Notes: generated from the sequence alone by a model not told the origin. 8,137 nucleotides of DNA from Anaerolineales bacterium UBA6668 (GCA_002455215.1 DKKK01000040.1:1-8137); one strand, 5' to 3'. Shown: positions 1 through 6,401, numbered from the stretch's first letter. Translations and numbers: made by a program.

Positions 1-165
1 CAAAATTCCGCCATCTGTGACCGTGCTGAGTATCGTTTCGCCAAATTGTGGGGGATGTCAAACCTGGCTGAATAGCTAGGTAGAAATCTAAATTTAGCCA
101 AGAAGGTCTTTTTTGCAACCCTTTTCATAACTTTAAGAAAGCCCTGTTTTGTTAAGCACTTCACC
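1..165. other. Lead-in region without a recognisable gene; possible 3' end of an upstream CDS
   Basis: Two + strand frames are open from the left edge: one stops with TAG at 73-75 (last residues LWGMSNLAE), the other with TAG at 77-79 (containing PNCGGCQTW). Each spans only about 25 codons, so an open frame is not significant, and I recognise neither as a family. If one is real it is the C-terminus of a gene lying left of the window. The rest, up to the padR promoter, is AT-rich and holds only the terminator-like hairpin listed separately. Confidence 0.2.
62..114 (+). terminator. Terminator-like hairpin upstream of the padR promoter
   Basis: TGGCTGAAT (65-73) can pair with ATTTAGCCA (92-100) as a 9-bp stem with one G-U pair. 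ACC (62-64) can extend it with GGT (105-107) across an asymmetric bulge, and a run of six T follows at 109-114. The shape fits a Rho-independent terminator that would insulate the padR-mod promoter from an upstream gene. The bulge and the 18-nt loop make it imperfect, so the call is tentative. Confidence 0.3.
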
Positions 166-194
166 TTGACAGTTCAGTCTCTAGCTTTTATACT
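166..194 (+). promoter_or_regulatory. Sigma-70 promoter of the padR-modAB operon
   Basis: TTGACA at 166-171 is an exact -35 consensus. After a 17-bp spacer, TATACT at 189-194 matches five of six bases of the -10 consensus. The predicted transcription start is seven bases past the -10 element, at about 201. That is the first base of the GTG I take as the padR start, so the transcript would be leaderless. No Shine-Dalgarno sequence precedes that GTG, which agrees. The -10 element overlaps the palindrome at 190-208, so a bound regulator would block RNA polymerase. Confidence 0.65.
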
Positions 195-208
195 CACTCA
201 GTGAGTAT
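190..208. promoter_or_regulatory. Perfect 19-bp palindromic operator over the -10 box and padR start
   Basis: ATACTCACT, one central C, then AGTGAGTAT form a perfect inverted repeat with 9-bp arms. It covers most of the -10 element and the predicted start site and GTG codon. Its position just ahead of a PadR-type regulator suggests autorepression and control of modAB, as is usual for dimeric winged-helix regulators. It is not the ATGT-N-ACAT pattern of classical PadR sites, so which protein binds it is inferred from location only. Confidence 0.6.
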
Positions 209-764
209 CTTGACCCAGCGTAGAAGTATTGGCTATTCGCCCGAATTTGCCTTGTAGGGCTTTCTAAAACAAGCACCAACTCATGGCTATGAGCTTCACC
301 AAAAGCTGAAAGACCACCTAGGGGAGATTTTTCACGCCAACTTAAGCCAAACCTACAATATTTTAACGCGCTTGGAGGAACAAGCATTTATCAACGGCAC
401 TACCCAAACCCAAGAAAAGCGCCCAGCCAAACGTTTGTACATCCTGACAAACAGTGGGGCAGAGCGCTTTGAAAAGTGGTTGACAGAAACCGCGCCCGGC
501 AGTGTCCATGCTGTGCGAGTAGAATTGCTCACGCGCGTGTTCTTCCTGCAGAAATTTGCACCCACTCGAATTCAACCGACCATACTCAACCAACAACTGG
601 CGATTCAATCAGTGCTGGAACAGTTGCAAGCACGACTAAACTGCCTGCCTGCAGATGAAATCATTAATCGCGCTGGAATCAACCTGCGGATTGAGCAATT
701 GTCAGGATTGCTCAATTTTTTGGAGCGCTTTTTACAACAATCTGGAGATAGCCATGTCAACTAA
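201..764 (+). pseudogene. PadR-family transcriptional regulator interrupted by an in-frame TAG
   Basis: Read from GTG at 201, this frame gives a typical PadR protein of about 187 codons, except for TAG at 255-257 (codon 19). Residues on both sides fit the family without a frame change: SPEFAL before the stop, then GFLKQAPTHGYELHQKL, and NLSQTYNILTRLEEQAFI as the recognition-helix part of the winged helix. KRPAKRLYILTNSGAERFEKWL then leads into a PadR C-terminal alpha-helical dimerisation domain. The usual residue at the stop is Leu (ALLGFL), so a single T-to-A change (TTG to TAG) explains it. The only ordinary start downstream is TTG at 372, which would give about 130 residues without most of the DNA-binding domain. 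PadR proteins are dimeric repressors; the promoter overlap and the downstream modAB suggest it controlled molybdate uptake. A sequencing error or readthrough remains possible, because the rest of the frame has not decayed. Confidence 0.75.
744..747 (+). promoter_or_regulatory. Ribosome binding site deciding the modA start
   Basis: GGAG lies six bases ahead of ATG at 754, inside the end of padR. It selects this ATG over an in-frame ATG at 655, which would add 33 residues ahead of an otherwise perfect lipoprotein signal peptide. Confidence 0.7.
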
Positions 765-1566
765 AAAACGCGGTGTCAGATGGGCTGGATTTTTGCTTTT
801 GACGATCTTGCTTTCAGCATGTTCAGCCAAACAACCGGCTCAACCCAATGCAGAACTGCTTACCCTGCAAGTTTTTGCGGCATCTTCGCTGAGCGGCGCA
901 TTCACCGAAATTGCTGAACAATTTTCCCAAGAGCATCCGAACATTCAAGTGAATCTCAATTTTGCAGGCTCCCAAATTCTTGTAGCCCAAATTGCACAAG
1001 CAGTAGAATGTGACGTCTTCGCGCCTGCCAGTTTATCTAGCATGGAAGGTTTGGTGAAAGACGGGTGGGTGGTGGAAGCGGATAGCCAGGAGTTTGCGCA
1101 AAATAAATTGGTGGTAATTGTACCGGCAGACAATCCGGGCAACGTTACAGAATTGTCGGACCTTGCCAATGCAGAAATAGATGTAGTATTGGCGGCAGAA
1201 GAAGTTCCTGCTGGCAAATATGCACGGCAAGCACTGGAGAAGATGAATTCCGCATTTGGCGAGAGTTTTTCTACTCGCGTATTGCGAAATGTCATCTCAA
1301 ACGAAGAAAATGTCAAACAAGTAACTGCCAAAGTGGTGTTGGGAGATGTGGACGCCGGTATTGTTTACCAATCCGATAGCTATCAAGTACCGAATCTGTT
1401 GGTGATTCCGATAGATGACCCATATAATGTGCCCGTTGTTTACCCAATCGCCCAACTCGCCCGCTCTCAAAAAGGGGAAGCGGCACAGCTATTTATTTCC
1501 TACGTGTTAGGTGTGGATGGGCAAACCATTTTACAAAAATGGGGCTTCCTTCCGAAGCCATCGTAA
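754..1566 (+). CDS. modA: Molybdate ABC transporter substrate-binding lipoprotein ModA
   Basis: A 270-residue extracytoplasmic binding protein that captures molybdate (possibly tungstate) for the ModB permease. Residues 1-23 are a lipoprotein signal: a basic start (STKKRGVR), a hydrophobic core, and lipobox LSAC with the lipidated Cys at 23. The mature part has ModA hallmarks: LQVFAASSLSGAF at 38-50 with oxyanion-binding Ser around 44-45, FAGSQILVAQI at 70-80 with Ser73, NKLVVIVP at 117-124, VPAGKYARQAL at 151-161, and GDVDAGIVYQSD at 197-208 with the probable ligand Tyr205. The usual DVFASAD stretch is DVFAPASLSSM here, a small departure. Length suits ModA rather than the longer archaeal WtpA type, and no TupA-type TTTS motif is present. 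It overlaps the padR end by 11 nt, and modB starts inside it, so the three are probably translationally coupled. The oxyanion cannot be decided from sequence alone. Confidence 0.9.
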   Translation: MSTKKRGVRWAGFLLLTILLSACSAKQPAQPNAELLTLQVFAASSLSGAFTEIAEQFSQEHPNIQVNLNFAGSQILVAQIAQAVECDVFAPASLSSMEGLVKDGWVVEADSQEFAQNKLVVIVPADNPGNVTELSDLANAEIDVVLAAEEVPAGKYARQALEKMNSAFGESFSTRVLRNVISNEENVKQVTAKVVLGDVDAGIVYQSDSYQVPNLLVIPIDDPYNVPVVYPIAQLARSQKGEAAQLFISYVLGVDGQTILQKWGFLPKPS

Positions 1567-2377
1567 ATACAAAGCCTTGCGAAACATTTCACTTACGATA
1601 GGGGTATATTTGCTTCTGCCAAGTTTGCTCTTGCTGGCAATTTTTGTCCTGCCGCTGGTGGCATTATGTTGGCGTTTGGAGTGGCATCAACTGTTTAACC
1701 TGCTTTCTTCTGCCCAAGTGTATAGCGCCATGCGTATTAGCCTACTTTCGAGTTCGATGACGGCTATTATTACCATTCTTTTGGGTACACCATTTGCCTA
1801 TTTGCTCTCGCAATGGCAGTCAAGGTGGAAGTGGTGGGTGGAGTTGTTGATTGATTTACCGGTGGTTTTACCACCCTCTGCCGCGGGCTTGCTATTGCTG
1901 ATTGCTTTTGGGCGTAAAGGCTTGCTGAGTCCTGTACTAAATAGCTTTGATGTACGATTATCATTTACCTTTGCCGCACTGGTGATTGCCCAACTCTTTG
2001 TTGCCGCGCCTTTGTATGTGCGCATCGCCCGCGCCAGCTTTGCAAATTTGGACCGACAATGGGTAGAAGCCGCAAAAGTCGAAGGGGCAAACGAATGGCA
2101 ACTGTTTCGCTGGGTGTTTGTGCCTTTGCTACTCCCGCTACTCGCCAATGGCGTATTGCTCACTTGGGCACGTGCCATCGGCGAATTTGGCGCTACCTTG
2201 CTATTTGCAGGTAATTTACAAGGGCGCACTCAAACACTACCGATGGCAATTTATCTGAGTTTTGAGAGCAATTTCCAGCAAGCCTTAGCGCTTTCGTTCT
2301 TCTTGCTAATGATATCAGCACTATTGCTGTTTTTTGCGCGTAGGTTAGAGCATTGGCAAGTGGCAGGGTTGCGTTAG
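1517..2377 (+). CDS. modB: Molybdate ABC transporter permease ModB
   Basis: Inner-membrane subunit of the molybdate importer, about 286 residues from ATG 1517, belonging to the binding-protein-dependent permease (BPD_transp_1) family. Six hydrophobic segments are visible, near residues 28-50, 73-97, 108-131, 148-168, 200-222 and 255-275. The cytoplasmic EAA loop that contacts the ATPase is clear: [20 protein letters not shown] from Glu184 with Gly190. [15 protein letters not shown] at 218-232 is typical of ModB/CysT-type permeases. The start is uncertain: GTG 1511, ATG 1517 and TTG 1577 are in frame and none has a strong ribosome site. ATG 1517 implies a 50-nt overlap with modA, whereas TTG 1577 would sit just past the modA stop and still keep all membrane segments. 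No ModC ATPase gene follows, so the ATP-hydrolysing subunit must be encoded elsewhere. Confidence 0.88.
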   Translation: MGKPFYKNGASFRSHRKYKALRNISLTIGVYLLLPSLLLLAIFVLPLVALCWRLEWHQLFNLLSSAQVYSAMRISLLSSSMTAIITILLGTPFAYLLSQWQSRWKWWVELLIDLPVVLPPSAAGLLLLIAFGRKGLLSPVLNSFDVRLSFTFAALVIAQLFVAAPLYVRIARASFANLDRQWVEAAKVEGANEWQLFRWVFVPLLLPLLANGVLLTWARAIGEFGATLLFAGNLQGRTQTLPMAIYLSFESNFQQALALSFFLLMISALLLFFARRLEHWQVAGLR

Positions 2378-3135
2378 CTCCGCAGGTAACTCGCGCCATT
2401 CACATCGAAGATAGCGCCCGTCATAAAATTAGCCTGCTCGGAAGCGGCAAAACACACCGCATACGCCACTTCTTCAGCTTTAGCAACCCGGTTCAACGGA
2501 CTTTGTGAACGGATTGCATCGCCGTTTTCTCCAGCAAGGGCAGATTTTGCCATTTCAGTATCAACAAAACCCGGAGCTACCACATGTACAAAAATATGGT
2601 GCGGCGCGAGTGCCTTTGCCAATGATTGGCTCATTGCATTTAGCCCAGCTTTGCTTGCCCCGTAGGCAGGGGCATCTGGTTCTCCGCGAAAAGCGCCGCG
2701 TGAGCTAACATTAACGATATGCCCACCGCCTTGTTGCATCATCACTTGTGCCGCACAAAACATCACATTTGCCGCACCCAGTAAATTGATAGCACAGGTC
2801 TCTTGCCAAGCGCTTTGCCATTGTGTAAAGTCAACCGTTGCAATTGGGTGGTCTATGAAAACACCCGCATTATTGACCACGATATCCAGCCTGCCTGCTT
2901 GATGGAGCGTTTCGTCAATTAGGGATTGTACATCCTGAGCCAAAGCAACATTTGCTTGAACCAGAAAATGCCCATCACCGAAAAGTTGAGCCAATGTATC
3001 CAAAGCGGCAGAGCGGTTTTGATGGTAATGCACGGCAACCCGTGCCCCCAGTCGCGAGAACTCAATTGCACAGGCACGTCCAATGCCGCGTGATGCACCG
3101 GTGATTAAGACAACCTGTTTGTGAAAACTGATCAT
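2374..3135 (-). CDS. Short-chain dehydrogenase/reductase, FabG-like
   Basis: A 253-residue cytoplasmic NAD(P)H-dependent oxidoreductase of the classical SDR family, closest in style to 3-oxoacyl-ACP reductases. The Rossmann dinucleotide motif TGASRGIG is at 12-19 and NNAG at 88-91. The catalytic tetrad is Asn117, Ser145, Tyr158 and Lys162 (YGASK), with FabG-like spacing, and PGFVDTEM follows the active site. The adenine-contacting Asp usual in the DV motif is Asn (QANVA, residue 62). The substrate cannot be fixed: an acyl-thioester, sugar or alcohol substrate are all possible. ATG at 3135 is preferred over GTG at 3144 because AGTAGG lies eight bases before it. The stop codon overlaps that of the convergent modB. 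The upstream neighbour is a fatty-acyl-CoA ligase on the same strand, but a terminator-like hairpin separates them, so an operon is doubtful. Confidence 0.88.
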   Translation of the reverse strand: MISFHKQVVLITGASRGIGRACAIEFSRLGARVAVHYHQNRSAALDTLAQLFGDGHFLVQANVALAQDVQSLIDETLHQAGRLDIVVNNAGVFIDHPIATVDFTQWQSAWQETCAINLLGAANVMFCAAQVMMQQGGGHIVNVSSRGAFRGEPDAPAYGASKAGLNAMSQSLAKALAPHHIFVHVVAPGFVDTEMAKSALAGENGDAIRSQSPLNRVAKAEEVAYAVCFAASEQANFMTGAIFDVNGASYLRS

Positions 3136-3143
3136 TTGATACA

Positions 3144-3149
3144 CCTACT
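3144..3149 (-). promoter_or_regulatory. Ribosome binding site deciding the reductase start
   Basis: AGTAGG on the minus strand, eight bases before ATG 3135. The alternative in-frame GTG at 3144 overlaps this site and has no ribosome site of its own. Confidence 0.5.
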
Positions 3150-3164
3150 GAATTTAAAGGGGAA

Positions 3165-3221
3165 GCCCCCAGAACTGTTGTCCATTGCTGAACTTTCTGG
3201 GGGCCGCTTGCTTTCGCAAGC
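3165..3221 (-). other. Structured leader of the reductase mRNA: two adjacent hairpins
   Basis: On the minus strand, GCTTGC-GAAA-GCAAGC (3221-3206) is a 6-bp stem closed by a GNRA tetraloop, a stable RNA fold. One base later, GCCCCCAGAA (3204-3195) pairs perfectly with TTCTGGGGGC (3174-3165) around a 20-base loop. Both lie between the ligase terminator and the reductase ribosome site, so a transcript starting near 3240-3270 would carry them in its 5' leader. I do not recognise a known riboswitch. A dispersed palindromic repeat of the REP type is the main alternative. Confidence 0.5.
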
Positions 3222-3271
3222 TAAAGGGAGGGTTGGGATAGGGATTGAGGAAGATGCGCTTATATGTTAGC

Positions 3272-3298
3272 AAAAAATGCGACTTTTGTAAAGTCTCA
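3272..3298 (-). terminator. Rho-independent terminator downstream of the acyl-CoA ligase
   Basis: On the minus strand, GACTTT-ACA-AAAGTC forms a perfect 6-bp stem. It extends by two more pairs beyond one A-G mismatch and runs directly into six T (A run at 3272-3277 on the + strand). The stem is AT-rich, so it may be weak. It lies about 90 bases past the ligase stop, on the correct strand to end that transcript. Confidence 0.5.
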
Positions 3299-3344
3299 AA
3301 CAATTAAAGAACTATGAGAAAAAAGATACTTTTAAGGTTAATGC

Positions 3345-3368
3345 TATATTCGACCCGGGTCGAATATA
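3345..3368. repeat. Perfect 24-bp palindrome behind the ligase stop codon
   Basis: The half-site TATATTCGACCC is followed immediately by its exact reverse complement, giving 12-bp arms with no spacer and a CCCGGG centre. It begins 19 bases past the ligase stop codon. No T-run follows on either strand, so it is not a standard terminator. It could be a hairpin protecting the 3' end of the mRNA, a binding site for a dimeric protein, or a dispersed palindromic repeat. Confidence 0.6.
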
Positions 3369-3386
3369 ACCCATGTAAAGCATCAA

Positions 3387-5141
3387 CTATTTCTTTTCCA
3401 TATCTGCGACCATTTTTGCCAGTTCACGGCGCAGAACCTTTCCAACAGCCGTCTTGGGCAATTCTTTGACAAATACGATACGGCGGGCAATTTCATAATT
3501 AGCCAGTTTTTTCCCTTGGAAGGATATCAGTTCTTCCTTGCTGACAGTTTTGCCATCATGTAGCACCACACATGCCAGTAAGGTTTCTTGTCCTTCTTTT
3601 TCCGGGTGTGGTACAGAGGCAACACCGACTTCGCGGACGGCTGGGTGGTCTGCAATAACCTTTTCCACATTGTTGGGGTACACATTAAACCCACCAATTA
3701 ATGCCATATCTTTCTTGCGGTCTACAATAAAGAAGTAGCCTTCTTCATCCATGCGGGCGATATCGCCGGTGTACAACCAAGGTTTACCGCCATCTCCTAA
3801 GTCACGCAGGGTATTGGCAGTTTCGGTTGGCATATTGAGATAGCCTGTCATGGTATTGGGAGAGCGTAGGATTAATTCGCCCGGCTCTCCAAGTGGCATT
3901 TCTGTAACGCCATCATCCAAGCTGACAATCTTGCATTCCACATCTATCATTGGCGTACCAATAGACTGATTTTTGCCGGGTCTGCCCAACGGGTTAAAGT
4001 GCGTGGCAGTTGGGCATTCACTCATCCCAAAACCTTCACTGATGGTCGCACCGGTCAGTTCTTCAAAAGTGCGCTTGGTGTCCGGTGCAAGCGGCGCTGA
4101 GCCACTGATGCACACTTTTAGGGATGACAAATCTGCTTTACCTGCTCGAATCAGTGGGTGATTGCTGATTGCCGTGTACAGCGCTGGCACACAGGCAAAG
4201 ATGGTCGGGCGGTAGGTGTGCATAGCGCCAACCACGTCGGTCACATCACGTGCATTTGGAACGATGATCATCGAGGAACCGGTGCTGGCAGAGAAAAAGA
4301 CTACTGCAATCAACCCGTATACATGGAAAAACGGGATAGCACCCACATTTCGGTCACGGGATGGGTCATCGGAATGTAGCCAGTGTTGTACATTCATGGT
4401 ATTGGCTACCAAACCCTGATGGGTTGCCATTGCACCTTTGCTCACCCCAGTGGTGCCACCGGTATATTGGAACAGCGCAACGTCTTTTTCGGCATTAAAC
4501 TTGATTTTGGGTTGGTCTTCTGCTTTGTAACGGCTGAGCAAATCATGGAACCAAACGTCACCATCTCGTAAATTGTCTAGCTTATGCCCAGTTTTCTTTT
4601 CCTTTGCCAGAGTAAATAAGAATCGTGCCGCCCCCGACATATATTCTTTGATATTGGTCACCACTACTTTCGAAACTTGAGTTTGTCCTTGGATGCCTTT
4701 GAAGGTTTCATAGAACATTGTAAGACAAATCATCACCTTTGCTTTGGAGTCTGCAATTTGATGTGCCAATTTATCGGCAGGGTAAGTCGGGTTGGTAGCC
4801 GAAAGAATACCGCCCGCTTTAAATACCGCATACGCGGCAATCACAAACTGCACACAGTTGGGCATCATAATTGCGACTACGTCACCCTTTTTAATCCCTA
4901 AATCTGCTAAACCCGCAGATAGACGAGACGCCGCATCATTGATTTCATGCCAAGTGTAGGACGCCCCTTTTCTACCTACCAAAGGTAGTTGTGCTGAAAA
5001 AATACAGGCAATATTATTAGGGAAGCGTTTTGCTGTGTCTTCTAATTGTTCATGTAAAGTGATATTTGGGTATGGAAGCAGTGTTTTGGGGGTTTCTTTG
5101 TCGTATGATGTCAGCCAAGGTTTTTGAGCGTAAATAGACAT
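3387..5141 (-). CDS. fadD: Long-chain fatty-acid-CoA ligase (AMP-forming)
   Basis: A 584-residue member of the ANL adenylating superfamily that activates fatty acids to acyl-CoA through an acyl-adenylate, with ATP and CoA as co-substrates. The large N-terminal domain carries the phosphate-binding loop YTGGTTGVSKGA at 226-237, the IPFFHVYG stretch at 269-276, and EGFGMSEC at 369-376. The hinge and C-terminal domain show YTGD at 457-460, DRKKD at 474-478, GGFNVYPNNVE at 483-493, and LPKTAVGKVLRREL with the catalytic Lys at 568. Length and motif order match FadD-type ligases, slightly longer than the E. coli enzyme. ATG 5141 is supported by GGAGG nine bases upstream. The stop is TAG. Chain-length preference cannot be read from the sequence; a medium-chain or related carboxylate ligase is possible. 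It appears to be transcribed singly, with candidate promoter and terminator elements on either side. Confidence 0.93.
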   Translation of the reverse strand: MSIYAQKPWLTSYDKETPKTLLPYPNITLHEQLEDTAKRFPNNIACIFSAQLPLVGRKGASYTWHEINDAASRLSAGLADLGIKKGDVVAIMMPNCVQFVIAAYAVFKAGGILSATNPTYPADKLAHQIADSKAKVMICLTMFYETFKGIQGQTQVSKVVVTNIKEYMSGAARFLFTLAKEKKTGHKLDNLRDGDVWFHDLLSRYKAEDQPKIKFNAEKDVALFQYTGGTTGVSKGAMATHQGLVANTMNVQHWLHSDDPSRDRNVGAIPFFHVYGLIAVVFFSASTGSSMIIVPNARDVTDVVGAMHTYRPTIFACVPALYTAISNHPLIRAGKADLSSLKVCISGSAPLAPDTKRTFEELTGATISEGFGMSECPTATHFNPLGRPGKNQSIGTPMIDVECKIVSLDDGVTEMPLGEPGELILRSPNTMTGYLNMPTETANTLRDLGDGGKPWLYTGDIARMDEEGYFFIVDRKKDMALIGGFNVYPNNVEKVIADHPAVREVGVASVPHPEKEGQETLLACVVLHDGKTVSKEELISFQGKKLANYEIARRIVFVKELPKTAVGKVLRRELAKMVADMEKK

Positions 5142-5262
5142 GAATAATTTCCTCCATGAAGGGCGAACGGAAAATCAATGAGAAACAGTTTTATTTGAAC
5201 AAGTTAGAAAGGCGAAAAATTTACCAGATTTATAGAACTTCCATAAGGCTGATAAGCAACAC

Positions 5263-5292
5263 AAAAATACCGAATCCGAAGGCACGGGGTAT
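5263..5292 (-). terminator. Possible terminator or attenuator between the M42 genes and the ligase
   Basis: On the minus strand, ATACC-CCG pairs with CGG and GGTAT across a 4-base bulge (5292-5267), and a T-run follows (A run at 5263-5267 on the + strand). It could end the aminopeptidase transcript, whose stop codon is at 5355. Because it also lies just downstream of a candidate ligase promoter, it could act as an attenuator. The bulged stem makes it uncertain. Confidence 0.35.
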
Positions 5293-5303
5293 CTTTTTCT
5301 TTC

Positions 5304-5331
5304 AGTATAGCTGATTTGAAGTTTTTGGCAA
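5304..5331 (-). promoter_or_regulatory. Candidate promoter for the acyl-CoA ligase
   Basis: On the minus strand, TTGCCA (5331-5326), a 16-bp spacer, and TATACT (5309-5304) resemble a sigma-70 promoter. The predicted start near 5297 leaves a 5' leader of about 155 bases that contains the hairpin at 5263-5292. A weaker alternative closer to the gene has TATAAA around 5230, with a poorly spaced -35. No other strong candidate is visible in the 213-bp gap between the ligase and the aminopeptidase genes. Confidence 0.4.
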
Positions 5332-5354
5332 GGAGGGGTGATACGTGGATTGTC

Positions 5355-6398
5355 TCAGGCGAGAGTCGCACACAACAAGTCAAAAGTTGCCTGAATATCT
5401 GCTTTGCTAGCGATTGCGGCGGGTGAGTGAATGTATCGGGTGGGAACGGAAATCCCCAGTGAAGGAATACCAGCCCTACTTTTGTGAATGCTTCCCGCAT
5501 CGTTCCCACCTCCGCCGGGTTGACGGCGTTGATAGGGAATATGATGTTTCTCAGCGATCTGTGAGATTTCTGCTAACAGGTTTCGGTCATGAAGCGTGCT
5601 AGAGTCTAGGATAGAAAGTGCGGGTCCGTTTCGTAGGCGTGTATTGTATCGGCGATTCTCTAGCCACTCATCTTGCGAAAAAGTGGGCAGGTCGTGGGCG
5701 GGTGTGCTTTCTAAAACAAGCGCACGCTCCGGATTGACTGTATAAGCGGCTACCCTTGCCCCACGCAACCCGACTTCTTCCTGCACGGTAAACACTGCCG
5801 TGAAGTGGGCAGTACACTGGCTTGTCAGCAATAGCTCCAACAAAAGCGCAACACCCAGTCGGTCATCCAATGCCTTCCCTAGCACGGTTTCTCCCAAATC
5901 GTGAAATTCCATAGCAAAGGTTGCCCAATCGCCAGGTGCAACCTTTTCGTAGGCGCTTTCACGGCTATTTGCCCCAATATCAATGCGCAAGTTATCTATC
6001 GCCACTTTGTCTAGGAGTTTCCCTTTTAGCAGATGCACGGGCTTGGCGGAAATAACCCCAGGCTGGCGGTTACTTCCGACCCATACGGGTTTTCCCAGCA
6101 AAACTCGCTCGTCAATGCCACCCACTGTTTGAAAGCGCAAGTCACCACTGCTTTCCACATCTACCACCATCAAGCCAACTTCGTCCATATGCGCCGCCAA
6201 GAGCCAGTGTTCATCCTTGCCAGCATGTTCTACAAACAAGTTTCCCATCGAATCAATCTTCCATGTCAAATGATTTGCAGATAGTTCAGTGGTTAGCCAG
6301 CTTCTCACCGCGTTTTCGTTGCCACTGGTAGCAACCAGCTCGGAAAGATTTTGCAGGCGTGACCAGAATTCGGCAGAAAGTGGAGACATAGTTTCCAT
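5355..6398 (-). CDS. M42-family metallo-aminopeptidase (first of tandem pair, downstream copy)
   Basis: A 347-residue cytoplasmic peptidase of the M42 (TET/glutamyl aminopeptidase/YsdC) family, which trims N-terminal residues from peptides with a two-metal centre and normally forms large tetrahedral dodecamers. Visible metal and catalytic residues are His70 and Asp72 (AAHMDEVG), Asp178 (GKALDDRLG), the Glu207-Glu208 pair (VQEEVGLRGA), Glu230 (LVLESTPAHD), and His324 (TRYIHSP). Glu230 sits where many members have Asp; I believe Glu also occurs in the family, so activity is likely retained. GGIDERVLLGKPVWV at 93-107 is also typical. Substrate preference cannot be read, and older annotations of this family as endoglucanases are misleading. 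ATG 6398 lies 3 nt past the stop of the upstream paralogue. It lacks a clear ribosome site, and ATG 6389 (residue 4) is an alternative start. The small gap implies cotranscription and coupled translation. Confidence 0.88.
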   Translation of the reverse strand: METMSPLSAEFWSRLQNLSELVATSGNENAVRSWLTTELSANHLTWKIDSMGNLFVEHAGKDEHWLLAAHMDEVGLMVVDVESSGDLRFQTVGGIDERVLLGKPVWVGSNRQPGVISAKPVHLLKGKLLDKVAIDNLRIDIGANSRESAYEKVAPGDWATFAMEFHDLGETVLGKALDDRLGVALLLELLLTSQCTAHFTAVFTVQEEVGLRGARVAAYTVNPERALVLESTPAHDLPTFSQDEWLENRRYNTRLRNGPALSILDSSTLHDRNLLAEISQIAEKHHIPYQRRQPGGGGNDAGSIHKSRAGIPSLGISVPTRYIHSPAAIASKADIQATFDLLCATLA

Positions 6399-6401
6399 AG
6401 G

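Noticed and set aside
255..257. Reassigned TAG codon in this genome
   Set aside because: modB and the acyl-CoA ligase both end with TAG at the expected family length, so TAG works as a normal stop here.
655..753. N-terminal extension of ModA from ATG 655
   Set aside because: It would place 33 residues, encoded within the padR end, ahead of a complete lipoprotein signal peptide; ATG 754 has a good ribosome site.
372..764. A short standalone protein starting at TTG 372
   Set aside because: The family match continues upstream of this codon in the same frame (NLSQTYNILTR), and no ribosome site supports the TTG. It is better read as the remainder of the interrupted padR.
3345..3368. LexA-type SOS box
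   Set aside because: The half-sites do not fit the CGAAC-N4-GTTCG spacing, and the site lies behind a gene rather than at a promoter.
5204..5509. Minus-strand frame of 101 residues overlapping the M42 stop region
   Set aside because: It overlaps the conserved C-terminal part of the M42 gene in another frame and spans the promoter and terminator-like elements; no recognisable protein features.
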